A stretch of DNA of 64,000 nucleotides from Kineococcus sp. NBC_00420 (GTDB lineage: Bacteria; Actinomycetota; Actinomycetes; Actinomycetales; Kineococcaceae). Within the stretch, counting starts at the first letter, position 1. Each line of letters starts with the position of its first letter. Position numbers and translations under genes: made by a program. The DNA lies in contig NZ_CP107930.1 in NCBI RefSeq assembly GCF_036021035.1, positions 2,418,001 to 2,482,000 on the forward strand. The letters are read 5' to 3'. This document shows positions 8,093-16,149 of this stretch, one piece after another. The notes below the pieces were generated by a model that was given only the letters and a program-made list of their open reading frames with translations, made no database searches and was not told the origin of the DNA.

Positions 8093-8920
8093 TCAGCCCG
8101 CCAGCTCGGGGGCGTTGCGGAGCCAGGTCACCACCCGGCGGAGGCTGGCATCGAACTCCGGACCCGGCCGGTTCAGGTGCCCGTGCTCCGTCCCCGGTTC
8201 GCACACCGACAGCACCGACGTCCCCTGCGCGGCGAGCCGCCGGACGAACTCGTCGGCCGAACCCCGCAGGCCGTCGACCTCGCTGGTGAGGACGAAGGCG
8301 GGCGGGAAACCCGTGAGGTCGGCGGTGCCGGGGACGGCGGCGGCGGGCGCCGTCGCGGGGTCCCCACCGACGAAACCGCGGTACATCGCCTCGACGGTGG
8401 GCACCGGCCAGCGCTCGTCCTCCGGGAGTCGCTGCACCGCGGCGTCCGCGACCGGGGAGGCGAGCGGTGGGACGGCGTGCAGGGTGGGGTAGGCCAGGAA
8501 GACGGCCGCCGGGACGGGTTCTCCGGCCGCGAGCAGGCGCAGCACCGCGCCGGCGACGAGGTTCCCGCCCGCGCTGGCCCCGCCCAACTGGACGCGGTCA
8601 CGGGCGACCCCCGCCCCGAGGGCGTGCTCCAGGCCCCACCGCCAGGCGGTGAGGACGTCGTCGGAGGGGACGGGGTAGAACGTGCCGGGGCCCGCGAGCC
8701 GGTAGCCGACGGCGACGACGAGCACCCCGGCGCAGGCCAGGGCACGGGCCACGGCGTCGGACTCCGGCATGTCGAGGTCCCCTGCGGCGAACCCGCCGCC
8801 GTGGACCCAGACGAGCGCCGCGTCGGGGGTGCCGGCCGGTCGGTAGACGCGCAGGTCGACGTCGCCGTGCGGCCCGGGAACCGCCTGCGGGTGTCCGAGC
8901 ACGGTGTCCTCGATCGTCAC
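8093..8920 (-). CDS. Alpha/beta hydrolase (HSL-type esterase/lipase)
   Basis: 275 residues starting with GTG. The oxyanion-hole motif HGGGF (in VHGGGFAAGD) and the nucleophile motif GASAGG (in QLGGASAGGNL) place it in the hormone-sensitive-lipase family of carboxylesterases. A C-terminal EHGHLN carries the likely catalytic His. It is probably cytosolic, as no signal peptide is visible. The substrate is unknown. It lies upstream of the ROK gene on the same strand, with the ROK operator between them, so it is probably separate from the sugar operon. Confidence 0.88.
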   Translation of the reverse strand: MTIEDTVLGHPQAVPGPHGDVDLRVYRPAGTPDAALVWVHGGGFAAGDLDMPESDAVARALACAGVLVVAVGYRLAGPGTFYPVPSDDVLTAWRWGLEHALGAGVARDRVQLGGASAGGNLVAGAVLRLLAAGEPVPAAVFLAYPTLHAVPPLASPVADAAVQRLPEDERWPVPTVEAMYRGFVGGDPATAPAAAVPGTADLTGFPPAFVLTSEVDGLRGSADEFVRRLAAQGTSVLSVCEPGTEHGHLNRPGPEFDASLRRVVTWLRNAPELAG

Positions 8921-9008
8921 GTGGGTTCCTCCGGGGTGCGCAGCGGTGAGCAGTGGTGGGTGCTGCGCAAGCTACCCGTCTCGCCGGGCCCCGTCAGTTC
9001 ATCCGGCG

Positions 9009-9353
9009 ATGTACTGTCGAGTGGTGATCGCGACGCACGCGCAGGTCCTGGCCCGCTTCGGCCACGCCCTCTCCGACCCCACCCGGTCCCGGCTGCTGCT
9101 CGCGCTGCGCGAGGCGCCCGGGTACCCGGCGGAACTCGCGGAACTCCTCGGGGTCTCGCGCCAGTCGCTGTCCAACCACCTCGCCTGCCTGCGCGGGTGC
9201 GGCCTCGTCGTGTCCGTGCCGGAGGGACGTCGCGTGCGGTACGAGATCGCCGACGCCCGGATGACGCACGCGCTGGGCGACCTGCTCGGCGTGGTCCTCG
9301 CGGTCAACGACGAGGTCTGCCCCGAACACGCCCACGAGGAGGTCGCGTCGTGA
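9009..9353 (+). CDS. cmtR: ArsR-family metal sensor, CmtR-like (Cd/Pb)
   Basis: 114 residues from ATG 9009 (a GTG at 9021 or 9024 is also possible). The winged helix contains SRQSLSNHLACLRGCGLVV: two cysteines four residues apart in the recognition-helix region, as in Mycobacterium tuberculosis CmtR, which binds Cd(II)/Pb(II) through Cys57, Cys61 and Cys102. A third cysteine (EVCPEHAH) lies near the C-terminus, as in CmtR. The last bases overlap the exporter start (GTGA), so sensor and exporter form one coupled operon. It probably represses its own operon until the metal binds. Confidence 0.88.
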   Translation: MYCRVVIATHAQVLARFGHALSDPTRSRLLLALREAPGYPAELAELLGVSRQSLSNHLACLRGCGLVVSVPEGRRVRYEIADARMTHALGDLLGVVLAVNDEVCPEHAHEEVAS

Positions 9354-10276
9354 GCCACGGCCACGGCCACGGGGGTCACGGGGCGGCCGAGCAGAACCGT
9401 CGGAGGCTGGCGGCCGCGCTCGCCGTCACGGCCACCGTCCTCGTCGCGGAGGCGGTCGGGGCGTTCGTCTCGGGCAGCCTCGCCCTGCTGGCCGACGCGG
9501 GGCACATGCTCACCGACGTCGCGGGTCTGGTCATCGCCCTCATCGCCGCGACGCTCGCGGCGCGTCCCGCGTCCGCCCAGCGCACCTGGGGTTACCGGCG
9601 TGCGGAGGTCCTCGCCGCGACGCTTCAGGCCGCCGCGCTGCTGGCCATCGGCGTCTTCGTCCTCGTCGAAGGGGTCCGACGCCTGCTGGAGCCACCGGAG
9701 GTGCACTCCGGCGCGATGCTGACGTTCGGGGTGATCGGCCTGCTGGGCAACGTGATCGCCCTGTGGCTGCTCCTGCGCGGCGGAGGTGAGCGCAACGTCA
9801 ACGTGCGGGCCGCGATCCTCGAGGTCGTCAACGACGGTCTCGGCTCGGTGGCCGTCATCGTCGCCGCCGGGGTCATCGCCCTCACGGGCTGGACCCGCGC
9901 CGACGCCCTGGTGTCGCTGCTCATCGGCGTCCTCATCGTCCCGCGCACGCTGGGTCTGCTGCGGGAGACCACGGCGGTCCTGCTGGAGTCCACCCCGCCG
10001 GGACTGGACCTGGAGGACGTGCGCCGGCACCTGCTGGAACTCCCGCACGTGCACGCGGTCCACGACCTGCACGCCAGCCAGATCACCTCGGGCCTGCCGG
10101 TGCTGTCCGCGCACGTCGTCCTCGACGAGTCCTGCTTCCGCGACGGTCACGCACCCGAGATCCTCGACCGGCTGCAGGAGTGCGTGGCCGAGCACTTCCC
10201 CGTCGCCGTGGAGCACGCGACCTTCCAGCTCGAACCCGTCGGCCACAGCGGTCACGAGACCTCGACGCACGACTGA
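9350..10276 (+). CDS. Cation diffusion facilitator (CDF) metal exporter
   Basis: 308 residues. A His-rich N-terminus (SHGHGHGGHG) is followed by six membrane spans and a cytosolic metallochaperone-like C-terminal domain ending in another His-containing tail. The TM2 metal site is intact as H52-x3-D56 (AGHMLTD). In TM5 the position usually filled by His is Glu (E158-x3-D162 in LEVVND), which may alter metal choice. It exports divalent metal across the membrane by proton exchange. Its coupling to a CmtR-like sensor suggests Cd, Pb or Zn. Confidence 0.9.
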   Translation: MSHGHGHGGHGAAEQNRRRLAAALAVTATVLVAEAVGAFVSGSLALLADAGHMLTDVAGLVIALIAATLAARPASAQRTWGYRRAEVLAATLQAAALLAIGVFVLVEGVRRLLEPPEVHSGAMLTFGVIGLLGNVIALWLLLRGGGERNVNVRAAILEVVNDGLGSVAVIVAAGVIALTGWTRADALVSLLIGVLIVPRTLGLLRETTAVLLESTPPGLDLEDVRRHLLELPHVHAVHDLHASQITSGLPVLSAHVVLDESCFRDGHAPEILDRLQECVAEHFPVAVEHATFQLEPVGHSGHETSTHD

Positions 10277-10278
10277 CC

Positions 10279-10310
10279 GCCGCCGCGCAGCACCGGTGCT
10301 GCGCGGCGGC
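10279..10310. terminator. Bidirectional terminator between convergent genes
   Basis: A perfect 32-bp palindrome (16-bp arms, 10279-10294 and 10295-10310) sits between the exporter gene (ends 10276) and the convergent small gene (ends 10318). Confidence 0.8.
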
Positions 10311-10317
10311 ACCGGTC

Positions 10318-10458
10318 TCAGCGCTTGGTGCCCTTGACGCTGTCGCTGACCGCGTCGGAGGCGCTGCGCGACGCGCTCTTGGCCTTCTTGTCGACGCGCT
10401 TCTCCTTGAGGGACTTGCCGGTCTTCTTCGCACTGGTGTTGCGGGGCGACTTGTCCAT
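10318..10458 (-). CDS. Small Lys-rich basic protein
   Basis: 46 residues from ATG 10458, which has a good AGGAGA ribosome site 7 bases upstream. The sequence is dominated by Lys, Ser and Arg (for example KKTGKSLKEKRVDKKAK), without a membrane segment. Short basic proteins of this style are common in actinobacteria and unassigned; nucleic-acid or ribosome association is only a guess from charge. The frame is open further upstream, but that part has no ribosome site and looks random. Confidence 0.65.
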   Translation of the reverse strand: MDKSPRNTSAKKTGKSLKEKRVDKKAKSASRSASDAVSDSVKGTKR

Positions 10459-10641
10459 GGTGCGTCTCCTGTCCACCCGGGGGCCGGGTGTTCGCCGCGG
10501 ACGGCGGGGTACCGCGTGGCCGTCGACTCCAGCCGTGCGCCCTCCTGCTCGGACCGGGTGACGTACGGGGCTCAGCGCCTCGTGCGGTTCTCGCACAGTA
10601 CGCGTCCCGGACACCGGCGCCCACCGCCCGGGAAGCCGTGC

Positions 10642-11097
10642 TCAGAGCATCCGCGGGTCGCGGTGGACGTCCTCGACGTGGACGTGGGTGTGGATCCGGG
10701 CGATCTCCGGGGCGAGGACCCCGAGGACCTCCTGCAGCTCCACCAGGGCCCGGGCCCGCACCGCGTCGGCGAGGGTCACCAGGTGCGCTCCGTAGGCGGC
10801 GACGAGCCGGATCGTGACCGAGACGAGGACGTCCGACCCGTCCGTCTCGCAGGTGATGTCCGAGGCCGCGGCCTGCGGTTCCGCGTCGACGCTGCGTCGC
10901 AGCAGGGCGACGAGCGCGTCCGCGGCGACGAAGAAGTCACCGCCGCCGTGACGACCGCGGACCGGCGCGGAGGGTCGGAAGCTCCGCAGGGCGCGGTCGA
11001 GCAGGTCGTCGCGCAGCGCCACCCAGCCGTTCTCGGTGTGGCGGCGGATCAGCCGGGCGCCGAGGTCCTGGAACTCCACCCGGGGTTCGCCGCTCAC
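10642..11097 (-). CDS. Asp23/Gls24-like (DUF322) protein
   Basis: 151 residues, GTG start overlapping the sigma-factor stop (GTGA). The C-terminal half has the pattern of the Asp23/Gls24 envelope-stress family: a beta segment (DVLVSVTIRLVAAYGAHL), a helix, then the terminal strand IHTHVHVEDV. The first 60 residues are less typical. Such proteins occur in actinobacterial operons with ECF sigma factors, as here. Translational coupling implies that it is made together with the sigma factor; it may modulate an envelope response. Family assignment is by pattern only. Confidence 0.65.
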   Translation of the reverse strand: MSGEPRVEFQDLGARLIRRHTENGWVALRDDLLDRALRSFRPSAPVRGRHGGGDFFVAADALVALLRRSVDAEPQAAASDITCETDGSDVLVSVTIRLVAAYGAHLVTLADAVRARALVELQEVLGVLAPEIARIHTHVHVEDVHRDPRML

Positions 11098-11714
11098 CGC
11101 CAGTCCTCCAACGTGCTCGCGAGGGTCGTCCGCGCGCGGGCGAGGAGGCCCCGGACGACGGTGGGGCCGACGTCCAGGACGATCGCGATCTCCGCGTAGC
11201 TCAAACCCTCGACCTCCTTGAGCAGCCAGGCCGAACGTTGCCGCTCGGGGAGCAGGGTCAGCGCGACGTCGACGGCTTCGAGCAACCCGGACTCCACGCT
11301 GGTCCGGGCGGGATCGTCTCGCAGGTCCGCGATCCGGTCCAGCACCTCGGCGGGGTCGACGTAGGGCAGCGAGCCGGACTCCGGGACGCGCCGGCCGTGG
11401 GCGAAGACCTGTCGCCGGGCGATGGTGAACAGCCAGGTCCGGACGCTGGCCTGACCACGGAACCCGCGCAGGCCCTTCCAGGCCGCGATCAGCGTCTCCT
11501 GCAGGCAGTCCTCGACGGCACCGCGGTCGCGCAGCATCCTCGACACGTGGCGGTGCAGCCCCGGGCCGTGCCGGTCGACGAGGACGGCGAAGGCCGCCTT
11601 GTCACCGAGCCCGGCCCGGCGGGCCAGTGCCTCGTCGGGCACGCCCTCCAGGTCCCACCCGGACGGGGCCTCGCCCCCGGGTCCACCACTCGTCACGTCC
11701 TGCGGTCCTTCCAC
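11094..11714 (-). CDS. ECF-type RNA polymerase sigma factor
   Basis: 206 residues from GTG 11714, chosen because AGGAGGGGG lies 7 bases upstream. Sigma-2 region (about 28-95): DEALARRAGLGDKAAFAVLVDRH, then DCLQETLIAAWKGL and WLFTIARR. Sigma-4 region (about 145-200): LPERQRSAWLLKEVEGLSYAEIA. It directs RNA polymerase to a small regulon. The next gene is translationally coupled and Asp23-like rather than a typical anti-sigma factor. The frame stays open for 400 bp upstream of the chosen start. Confidence 0.92.
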   Translation of the reverse strand: MEGPQDVTSGGPGGEAPSGWDLEGVPDEALARRAGLGDKAAFAVLVDRHGPGLHRHVSRMLRDRGAVEDCLQETLIAAWKGLRGFRGQASVRTWLFTIARRQVFAHGRRVPESGSLPYVDPAEVLDRIADLRDDPARTSVESGLLEAVDVALTLLPERQRSAWLLKEVEGLSYAEIAIVLDVGPTVVRGLLARARTTLASTLEDWR

Positions 11715-12175
11715 CGGTCCCCCTCCTGCGGCAGCACGTCCTCCCCCGACCCCGGCGCCCGGGGGTCGGCCGTGCGGAGGTGGGGCACCCGCCCCGATCG
11801 CCACTGCCTCCGCGAGCAGGTCGGGGCCGACGGCCCGGGCGCCGTGCTCCTTCGTGCCCTTGACCTCCTTGGTCCCCCACCGGGGTGAGGTCCCGCGGAG
11901 CGCACCGGCGTCGAGGACGACGAGAGGTTCCGCGGACTCTCCGGGTCGAGCTGTGGGAACCATCGCCATGCCTCTTCGTGCGCCGGGAACGACTGCGTCG
12001 AGGAATGGGACCACCTCCCGAGCCCACGAGCCAGTTGAACTCTTGACTACTAGAAGACCCAGGGAAGTGACGCACGTCACGGTCTCGACGGCGTGACGAA
12101 CGAGGGGTTCGAGCACTCACAACGTCGACCGGGGTCGTGATCCGCCCCGGGTGCGGCTTCGAAAGGACGACGACG
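11715..12175. other. 461-bp divergent intergenic region
   Basis: No convincing gene. The minus frame of the sigma factor is open back to 12116, but the extra protein is Gly/Pro/Arg-rich, matches no sigma domain and has no ribosome site. The region must hold the promoters of both the sigma operon and the divergent gene at 12176. A locally AT-richer patch around 12030-12062 (with TTGACTACTAGAAG) is the best place for promoter elements. Confidence 0.45.
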
Positions 12176-12400
12176 ATGTGGGTTCTGCTCTCGCAGGGAC
12201 TGCGCCGCTGGGTGATCGCCTCCGTGGCGGTACCCCTGGGGATCAGGACGATGGGGGCGATCGCCGGGAGGCTCGAACGTTCCGAGGGCCCGACCGCGTT
12301 GTCCCGGGGCCTGCGGGGGGCGTCGGCGTTGGCCGGCCGTCGCAACCGCGCCTCCACGAAGCGGGCTGCGGGCCGTCGTCGGGGGGTCGGCGGCCGGTGA
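12176..12400 (+). CDS. Small membrane-associated hypothetical protein
   Basis: 74 residues from ATG 12176, with AAAGGA about 9 bases upstream. One hydrophobic N-terminal helix (about 3-30) is followed by a strongly basic tail (ASALAGRRNRASTKRAAGRR). Family unknown. The stop overlaps the GTG of the STAS gene (GTGA), so it is co-translated with a putative anti-anti-sigma factor and probably works in the same stress circuit. Confidence 0.65.
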   Translation: MWVLLSQGLRRWVIASVAVPLGIRTMGAIAGRLERSEGPTALSRGLRGASALAGRRNRASTKRAAGRRRGVGGR

Positions 12401-12744
12401 GCTCACGCCAGGACACCACCAGCCCCGGCGACGCGGTGGGCACCCTCCTCGTCGACCCCGTCACGCGGTGCACGACGATCGCTCTGCGCGGCGAGGTGGA
12501 CGCAGGCCTGGAGGGGGAACTCTCCGCCCTGTGCTCCCGCGTCGTCCTGGACGGGGCCGAGGCCGAGCACGTCGTCGTGGTCGACCTCGGGGCGGTCACG
12601 TTCATGGACTCCTCGGGCATCGCCTTCCTGGTGAGGCTCACCCAGCGCATCGCGCCCCGCCGACCGCGCCTGCGGCACGCACCGGACCAGGTGCGCTTCC
12701 TGCTGGACGTCACCGGGATCGGGTCCATCCTCGACGTGGACTGA
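12397..12744 (+). CDS. STAS-domain protein, anti-anti-sigma factor-like
   Basis: 115 residues, essentially one STAS domain. The phosphorylation motif is intact: VVVDLGAVTFMDSSGIAFLV, with the DSSG serines of SpoIIAA/RsbV-type proteins. Such proteins bind anti-sigma kinases when unphosphorylated and release the sigma factor. No RsbW-type kinase is visible nearby. It is translationally coupled to the small membrane protein gene upstream. Confidence 0.88.
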   Translation: MSSRQDTTSPGDAVGTLLVDPVTRCTTIALRGEVDAGLEGELSALCSRVVLDGAEAEHVVVVDLGAVTFMDSSGIAFLVRLTQRIAPRRPRLRHAPDQVRFLLDVTGIGSILDVD

Positions 12745-12783
12745 ACGCGCCGCGGGGTCCAGGGCGCTCGAAGCCCCGTGGCC

Positions 12784-13665
12784 TCAGCCGGCGAAGGCCT
12801 CCGCGAGCAGGCGGAACTGCTCGCGGGGGAAGTCCCCGCCGCCACCGAGCACCTGCACGGGGACCTCGTCGGCCCCGGCCGCGAACTGCTCCTCGAGGCG
12901 CGCGGCGACCTGCTCGACCGTGCCCCAGGGGATGAGGGCGTCGATGGCCCGGTCGCTGCCGCCGTCCAGCAGGTCCGCGTCGCCCCAGCCGAACCTGCGC
13001 AGGTTGTTCGTGTAGTTCGGCAGGGCCAGGTACACCGCCGCGTACTCGCGGGCGATCGCCCGCGCCCTCGACGGGTCGGTCTCCAGCACGACGGCCACCT
13101 CCGGGGCCAGCAACGGCTCGGGGCCGAGGGCCTCGCGCGCCGACACCGTGTGCTCGACGGTCGTGAAGTACGGGTGGGCCCCGGCCGTCCGGGTCCGCGC
13201 CAGGTCCAGCATCTTCGGGCCGAGCGCCGCCAGGACCCGCCGGTCCGCGGGGACCGACGGCGACAGCGCATCGAGCTGGTCGAGGTACTCCACCGTCCGG
13301 GTGAACGGCTTCTCGTAGGCCCGCCCCTGCCCCTCGACGGCGGGGGCGTGGGAGTTCCCGAGCCCCAGCAGGAACCGTCCCGGGTGGTCGCGCTCGAGGT
13401 CCGCGAACGCCGCGGCGGACTGCGCCGGGGTGGCCGTCCAGATGCTCACGATGCCGCTCGCGACGCCCAGCGAGGTGGTCGCCGACAGCAGTTCACCGAA
13501 CGCGGGGAGGATCCCCGGTGCGAAGCCGCCGGAGAACCACAGCCGTGCGAACCCCAGCTCCTCGACCTCCGCGGCGACCTCGCGGGCCTCCGCCACGCGG
13601 GTCGGGTCCTGCCAGGGGCCGCCGCCCCAGAGGCTCAGCCGGCGGGGGGTCGTGGGTGTGCTCAT
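12784..13665 (-). CDS. LLM-class oxidoreductase, probably F420-dependent
   Basis: 293 residues from ATG 13665. A luciferase-like TIM barrel: RLWFSGGFAPGILP near the N-terminus, GRFLLGLGNSHAP in the middle, and a C-terminal VPVQVLGGGGDFPREQ. This pattern resembles the actinobacterial F420-dependent LLM subfamily (TIGR03620 type). It probably transfers hydride from reduced F420 to an unknown small molecule in the cytosol. It is convergent with the STAS gene and divergent from the GGDEF-EAL gene. Confidence 0.85.
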   Translation of the reverse strand: MSTPTTPRRLSLWGGGPWQDPTRVAEAREVAAEVEELGFARLWFSGGFAPGILPAFGELLSATTSLGVASGIVSIWTATPAQSAAAFADLERDHPGRFLLGLGNSHAPAVEGQGRAYEKPFTRTVEYLDQLDALSPSVPADRRVLAALGPKMLDLARTRTAGAHPYFTTVEHTVSAREALGPEPLLAPEVAVVLETDPSRARAIAREYAAVYLALPNYTNNLRRFGWGDADLLDGGSDRAIDALIPWGTVEQVAARLEEQFAAGADEVPVQVLGGGGDFPREQFRLLAEAFAG

Positions 13666-13758
13666 GTCGGCGCCAACCCCGGGCCCCCCACGGGGTGTTC
13701 CCGTCACCCACCGTGTCCACCACCGGGAGTGCACCCCCGATCGGGCGAATGAGTCGGA

Positions 13759-13792
13759 CCCGGGACCCGCCGATACGTCAAGTGGTCCCGGG
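13759..13792. promoter_or_regulatory. Inverted repeat upstream of the GGDEF-EAL gene
   Basis: Perfect 9-bp arms CCCGGGACC (13759-13767) and GGTCCCGGG (13784-13792) with a 16-bp spacer, 33-66 bp before the gene start. The spacer holds GCCGATAC (13769-13776), which looks like the -10 box of flagellar sigma-28 promoters, but no matching -35 box is clear. It could be an operator or a 5' leader hairpin. Confidence 0.4.
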
Positions 13793-13824
13793 CCTCTGGG
13801 AGCGAGGACGTCCAAGGGGAGCCG

Positions 13825-16065
13825 ATGTCGAAGCGAGCCGCCGCGGTGCTGGCCGTCCTGGGCCTCCTCGGTCTCGCCGTGGCGTTCCTGCCCGACGCGA
13901 CGGGTCCCGGACCGGCCGATCTCGTCGTCGCCTTCGTCCACGCCGCCGCCCTGCTCGTGACCGCGCTGGGGGTGCGCCGGCACCGGCCGACCCTGCCGCA
14001 GGCCTGGGCGGCCGTCCTCGCCCTGGTGACGACCGGCCTCGTCGCCGCCGTCGCCGCCGTCCTGCGTCCGGGCGACCTCGGGGTCGCCCGCTGGGGAGTC
14101 GTCGGCGTCCAGGTCGTGGGCCTCGCCCTGGTGCCGTTCGTCGTCCGGACGCTGCGCCGCGAAGGGTCGTCCCGCACGACCTGGCCGGACGTCCTCCTCA
14201 CCCTCTGCGGCGGCGGACTCGTCGTCGTGCAGGTCCTCGGGATGCTGCACGAGACCGGACTCGGCGACGAACCGGCGGTCCTCATCGGCACGGCCGCCGA
14301 CGTCGTCCTCGTCGTCGTCCTGCTGCGCATCCTCTCGACCCGCACCGGCATGGCCCCGGCCACCGCGCTCGTGCTGTCCGCCTCCGGTGGGCTGCTCGCG
14401 ATCGCCTCGTTGGTGACCGCCCGCGGCGACCTGCTCGGCCAGGCACGCGTCCTGCCCGCGCTGGAGTGCCTCGCCATGGTGCTGCTCGCCACCGCCGCCT
14501 GGCACCCGAGCATGCGCCACTTCGGCACCCCCCACGCCGGCGGCACCCTGCGCCGCGACGGGCAGCGCCTGCTCACCGTCGTCCCGGTGTTCCTCGCCGT
14601 GCCCGTGCTGTGGGGCCTCGGGAACCTGCACGTCCTCCCCGACGTCGCGGTCCAGGTGGTCGCGCCCAGCGGCTACGTCCTCGCCTGCGCCGGCGTCGCC
14701 CTCGCCTCGCTCGCGGTGCGCCGCGCCGAACGCAGCGCCGACCGCGACCCCCTCACCGACCTGGTCAACCGCCGGGGTCTGCCCAACGCCACCCGCGAGC
14801 TGCAGCAGCGCCTGCGCGGCGAGGACCTGCACCTCTGCCTGGTCGATCTCGACGACTTCAAGCAGATCAACGACACCCGCGGCCACGCCGTCGGCGACGC
14901 CCTGCTCGTCGAGGTCTCGCACCGGCTGCAGCGGGCCGTGGGGGTGCGCGGCGTCGTCTCGCGCACCGGTGGCGACGAGTTCATCGTCGTCTGCTGGACC
15001 GGGCCCGACGACGAGGAGGGACCGGCCGACCTGATGCTCACGGCCCTCGACGCGCCCTTCGAGTTCAGCGGGCTGCCGTACCAGGTCAGCGCCAGCATCG
15101 GCATCGCACCGCTCCCCGCCGGGGTGACCCTCGAGGTCGCGCTCGTCGACGCCGACATCGCGATGTACGCGGCGAAGCAGGCCGGCAAGGGCCGCGCCCA
15201 GGTCTACCGGCCCGAACTGCGCGAACGGGTCCTCGGCGGGCTCACCATGCAGCAGGAACTCCGCCGGTTGCTGCTGCACGACGGGTCCCCCGCGGACGTC
15301 GGCGAACTGGTCGTCGTGCACCAGCCGATCGTCGAACTCGGTGAGGGGTCGTCCGTGCGCATCGTCGGGGTCGAGGCGCTCGTCCGCTGGCGCCACCCGC
15401 GTGCGGGGCTCCTCGTGCCCGACGAGTTCCTCCACCACGCCGAGGCGGCCGGTCTCGGGGCCCGCCTCGACGAGCACGTCGCGACGCGCGCGGTGCGCCA
15501 CCTCGCGCAGTGGGACGCCCTCGGCGTCCCGCCGCTGCACCTCGCCGTGAACCTCGGGGTCGGCAGCCTGCACCGCCACGGCCTCGCCCGGTGGATGACC
15601 ACCCTGGCCGCCGCGCACGGCATCGCCCCCGAACGGATCCACCTCGAGATCACCGAGCACGAGGAACTCCCCGACGACCCCCGCATCGCGGAGTCGTTGC
15701 GCGAGACCGTCGCCGCGGGGTTCCAGCTCGACCTCGACGACTTCGGCATCGGCTACACCTCGCTGTCCTACATGCGCCGGTTCCCGATCTCGACCGTGAA
15801 GCTCGACCGTTCGCTGACGACGCTGGTGACCAGTGGGGACACGTCGCTGCTCGAGGGCATCGCGGCCCTGTGCCGGGCGATGGACCTGCGGATCCTCGCC
15901 GAAGGCGTCGAACGCTCCGAGCAGCTCGGACCGTTGCTGGCCCTCGGCGTCCACCGCGCCCAGGGGCACTGGTTCGGGAGCGCCATGGCGGCCGACGACG
16001 TCCCCGGTCTCGTGCAGCGCACGCACGCCGAGGACGGCCAGGAGAGCGACGGCGTCCTGATCTGA
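13825..16065 (+). CDS. Membrane-anchored GGDEF-EAL protein (cyclic di-GMP turnover)
   Basis: 746 residues. The first 290 or so form a hydrophobic region of roughly eight to nine membrane helices. A diguanylate cyclase domain follows with an intact GGDEF at 382-386; the inhibitory RxxD site five residues before it is missing. The C-terminal phosphodiesterase domain has EAL at 517-519, LEITE, DDFGIGYTSL, the catalytic-type KLDRS and AEGVE, so it looks active. The protein probably makes or breaks c-di-GMP at the membrane, perhaps for motility or surface growth. ATG with AAGGGGAG upstream. Confidence 0.93.
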   Translation: MSKRAAAVLAVLGLLGLAVAFLPDATGPGPADLVVAFVHAAALLVTALGVRRHRPTLPQAWAAVLALVTTGLVAAVAAVLRPGDLGVARWGVVGVQVVGLALVPFVVRTLRREGSSRTTWPDVLLTLCGGGLVVVQVLGMLHETGLGDEPAVLIGTAADVVLVVVLLRILSTRTGMAPATALVLSASGGLLAIASLVTARGDLLGQARVLPALECLAMVLLATAAWHPSMRHFGTPHAGGTLRRDGQRLLTVVPVFLAVPVLWGLGNLHVLPDVAVQVVAPSGYVLACAGVALASLAVRRAERSADRDPLTDLVNRRGLPNATRELQQRLRGEDLHLCLVDLDDFKQINDTRGHAVGDALLVEVSHRLQRAVGVRGVVSRTGGDEFIVVCWTGPDDEEGPADLMLTALDAPFEFSGLPYQVSASIGIAPLPAGVTLEVALVDADIAMYAAKQAGKGRAQVYRPELRERVLGGLTMQQELRRLLLHDGSPADVGELVVVHQPIVELGEGSSVRIVGVEALVRWRHPRAGLLVPDEFLHHAEAAGLGARLDEHVATRAVRHLAQWDALGVPPLHLAVNLGVGSLHRHGLARWMTTLAAAHGIAPERIHLEITEHEELPDDPRIAESLRETVAAGFQLDLDDFGIGYTSLSYMRRFPISTVKLDRSLTTLVTSGDTSLLEGIAALCRAMDLRILAEGVERSEQLGPLLALGVHRAQGHWFGSAMAADDVPGLVQRTHAEDGQESDGVLI

Positions 16066-16149
16066 CGGGTCCGTCCCCGACCCGCTCTTCCGCGCGATCC
16101 GTCGATCAGGCAGTCTGGCGCCCACGAATCCGCACCCGAGGAGCCTCCC

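Noticed and set aside
8904-9008. A longer ArsR protein starting at 8904.
   Set aside because: The extension has no ribosome site, overlaps the divergent esterase start and is not seen in CmtR-type proteins.
11715-12116. A 134-residue N-terminal extension of the ECF sigma factor.
   Set aside because: No ribosome site, no sigma domain, repetitive Gly/Pro-rich sequence, whereas GTG 11714 has a strong AGGAGG-type site and gives a normal ECF length.
12745-12783. A terminator hairpin between the STAS and LLM oxidoreductase genes.
   Set aside because: The CCGCGGGG/CCCCGTGG arms contain a mismatch and a long loop, so the evidence is too weak to list.
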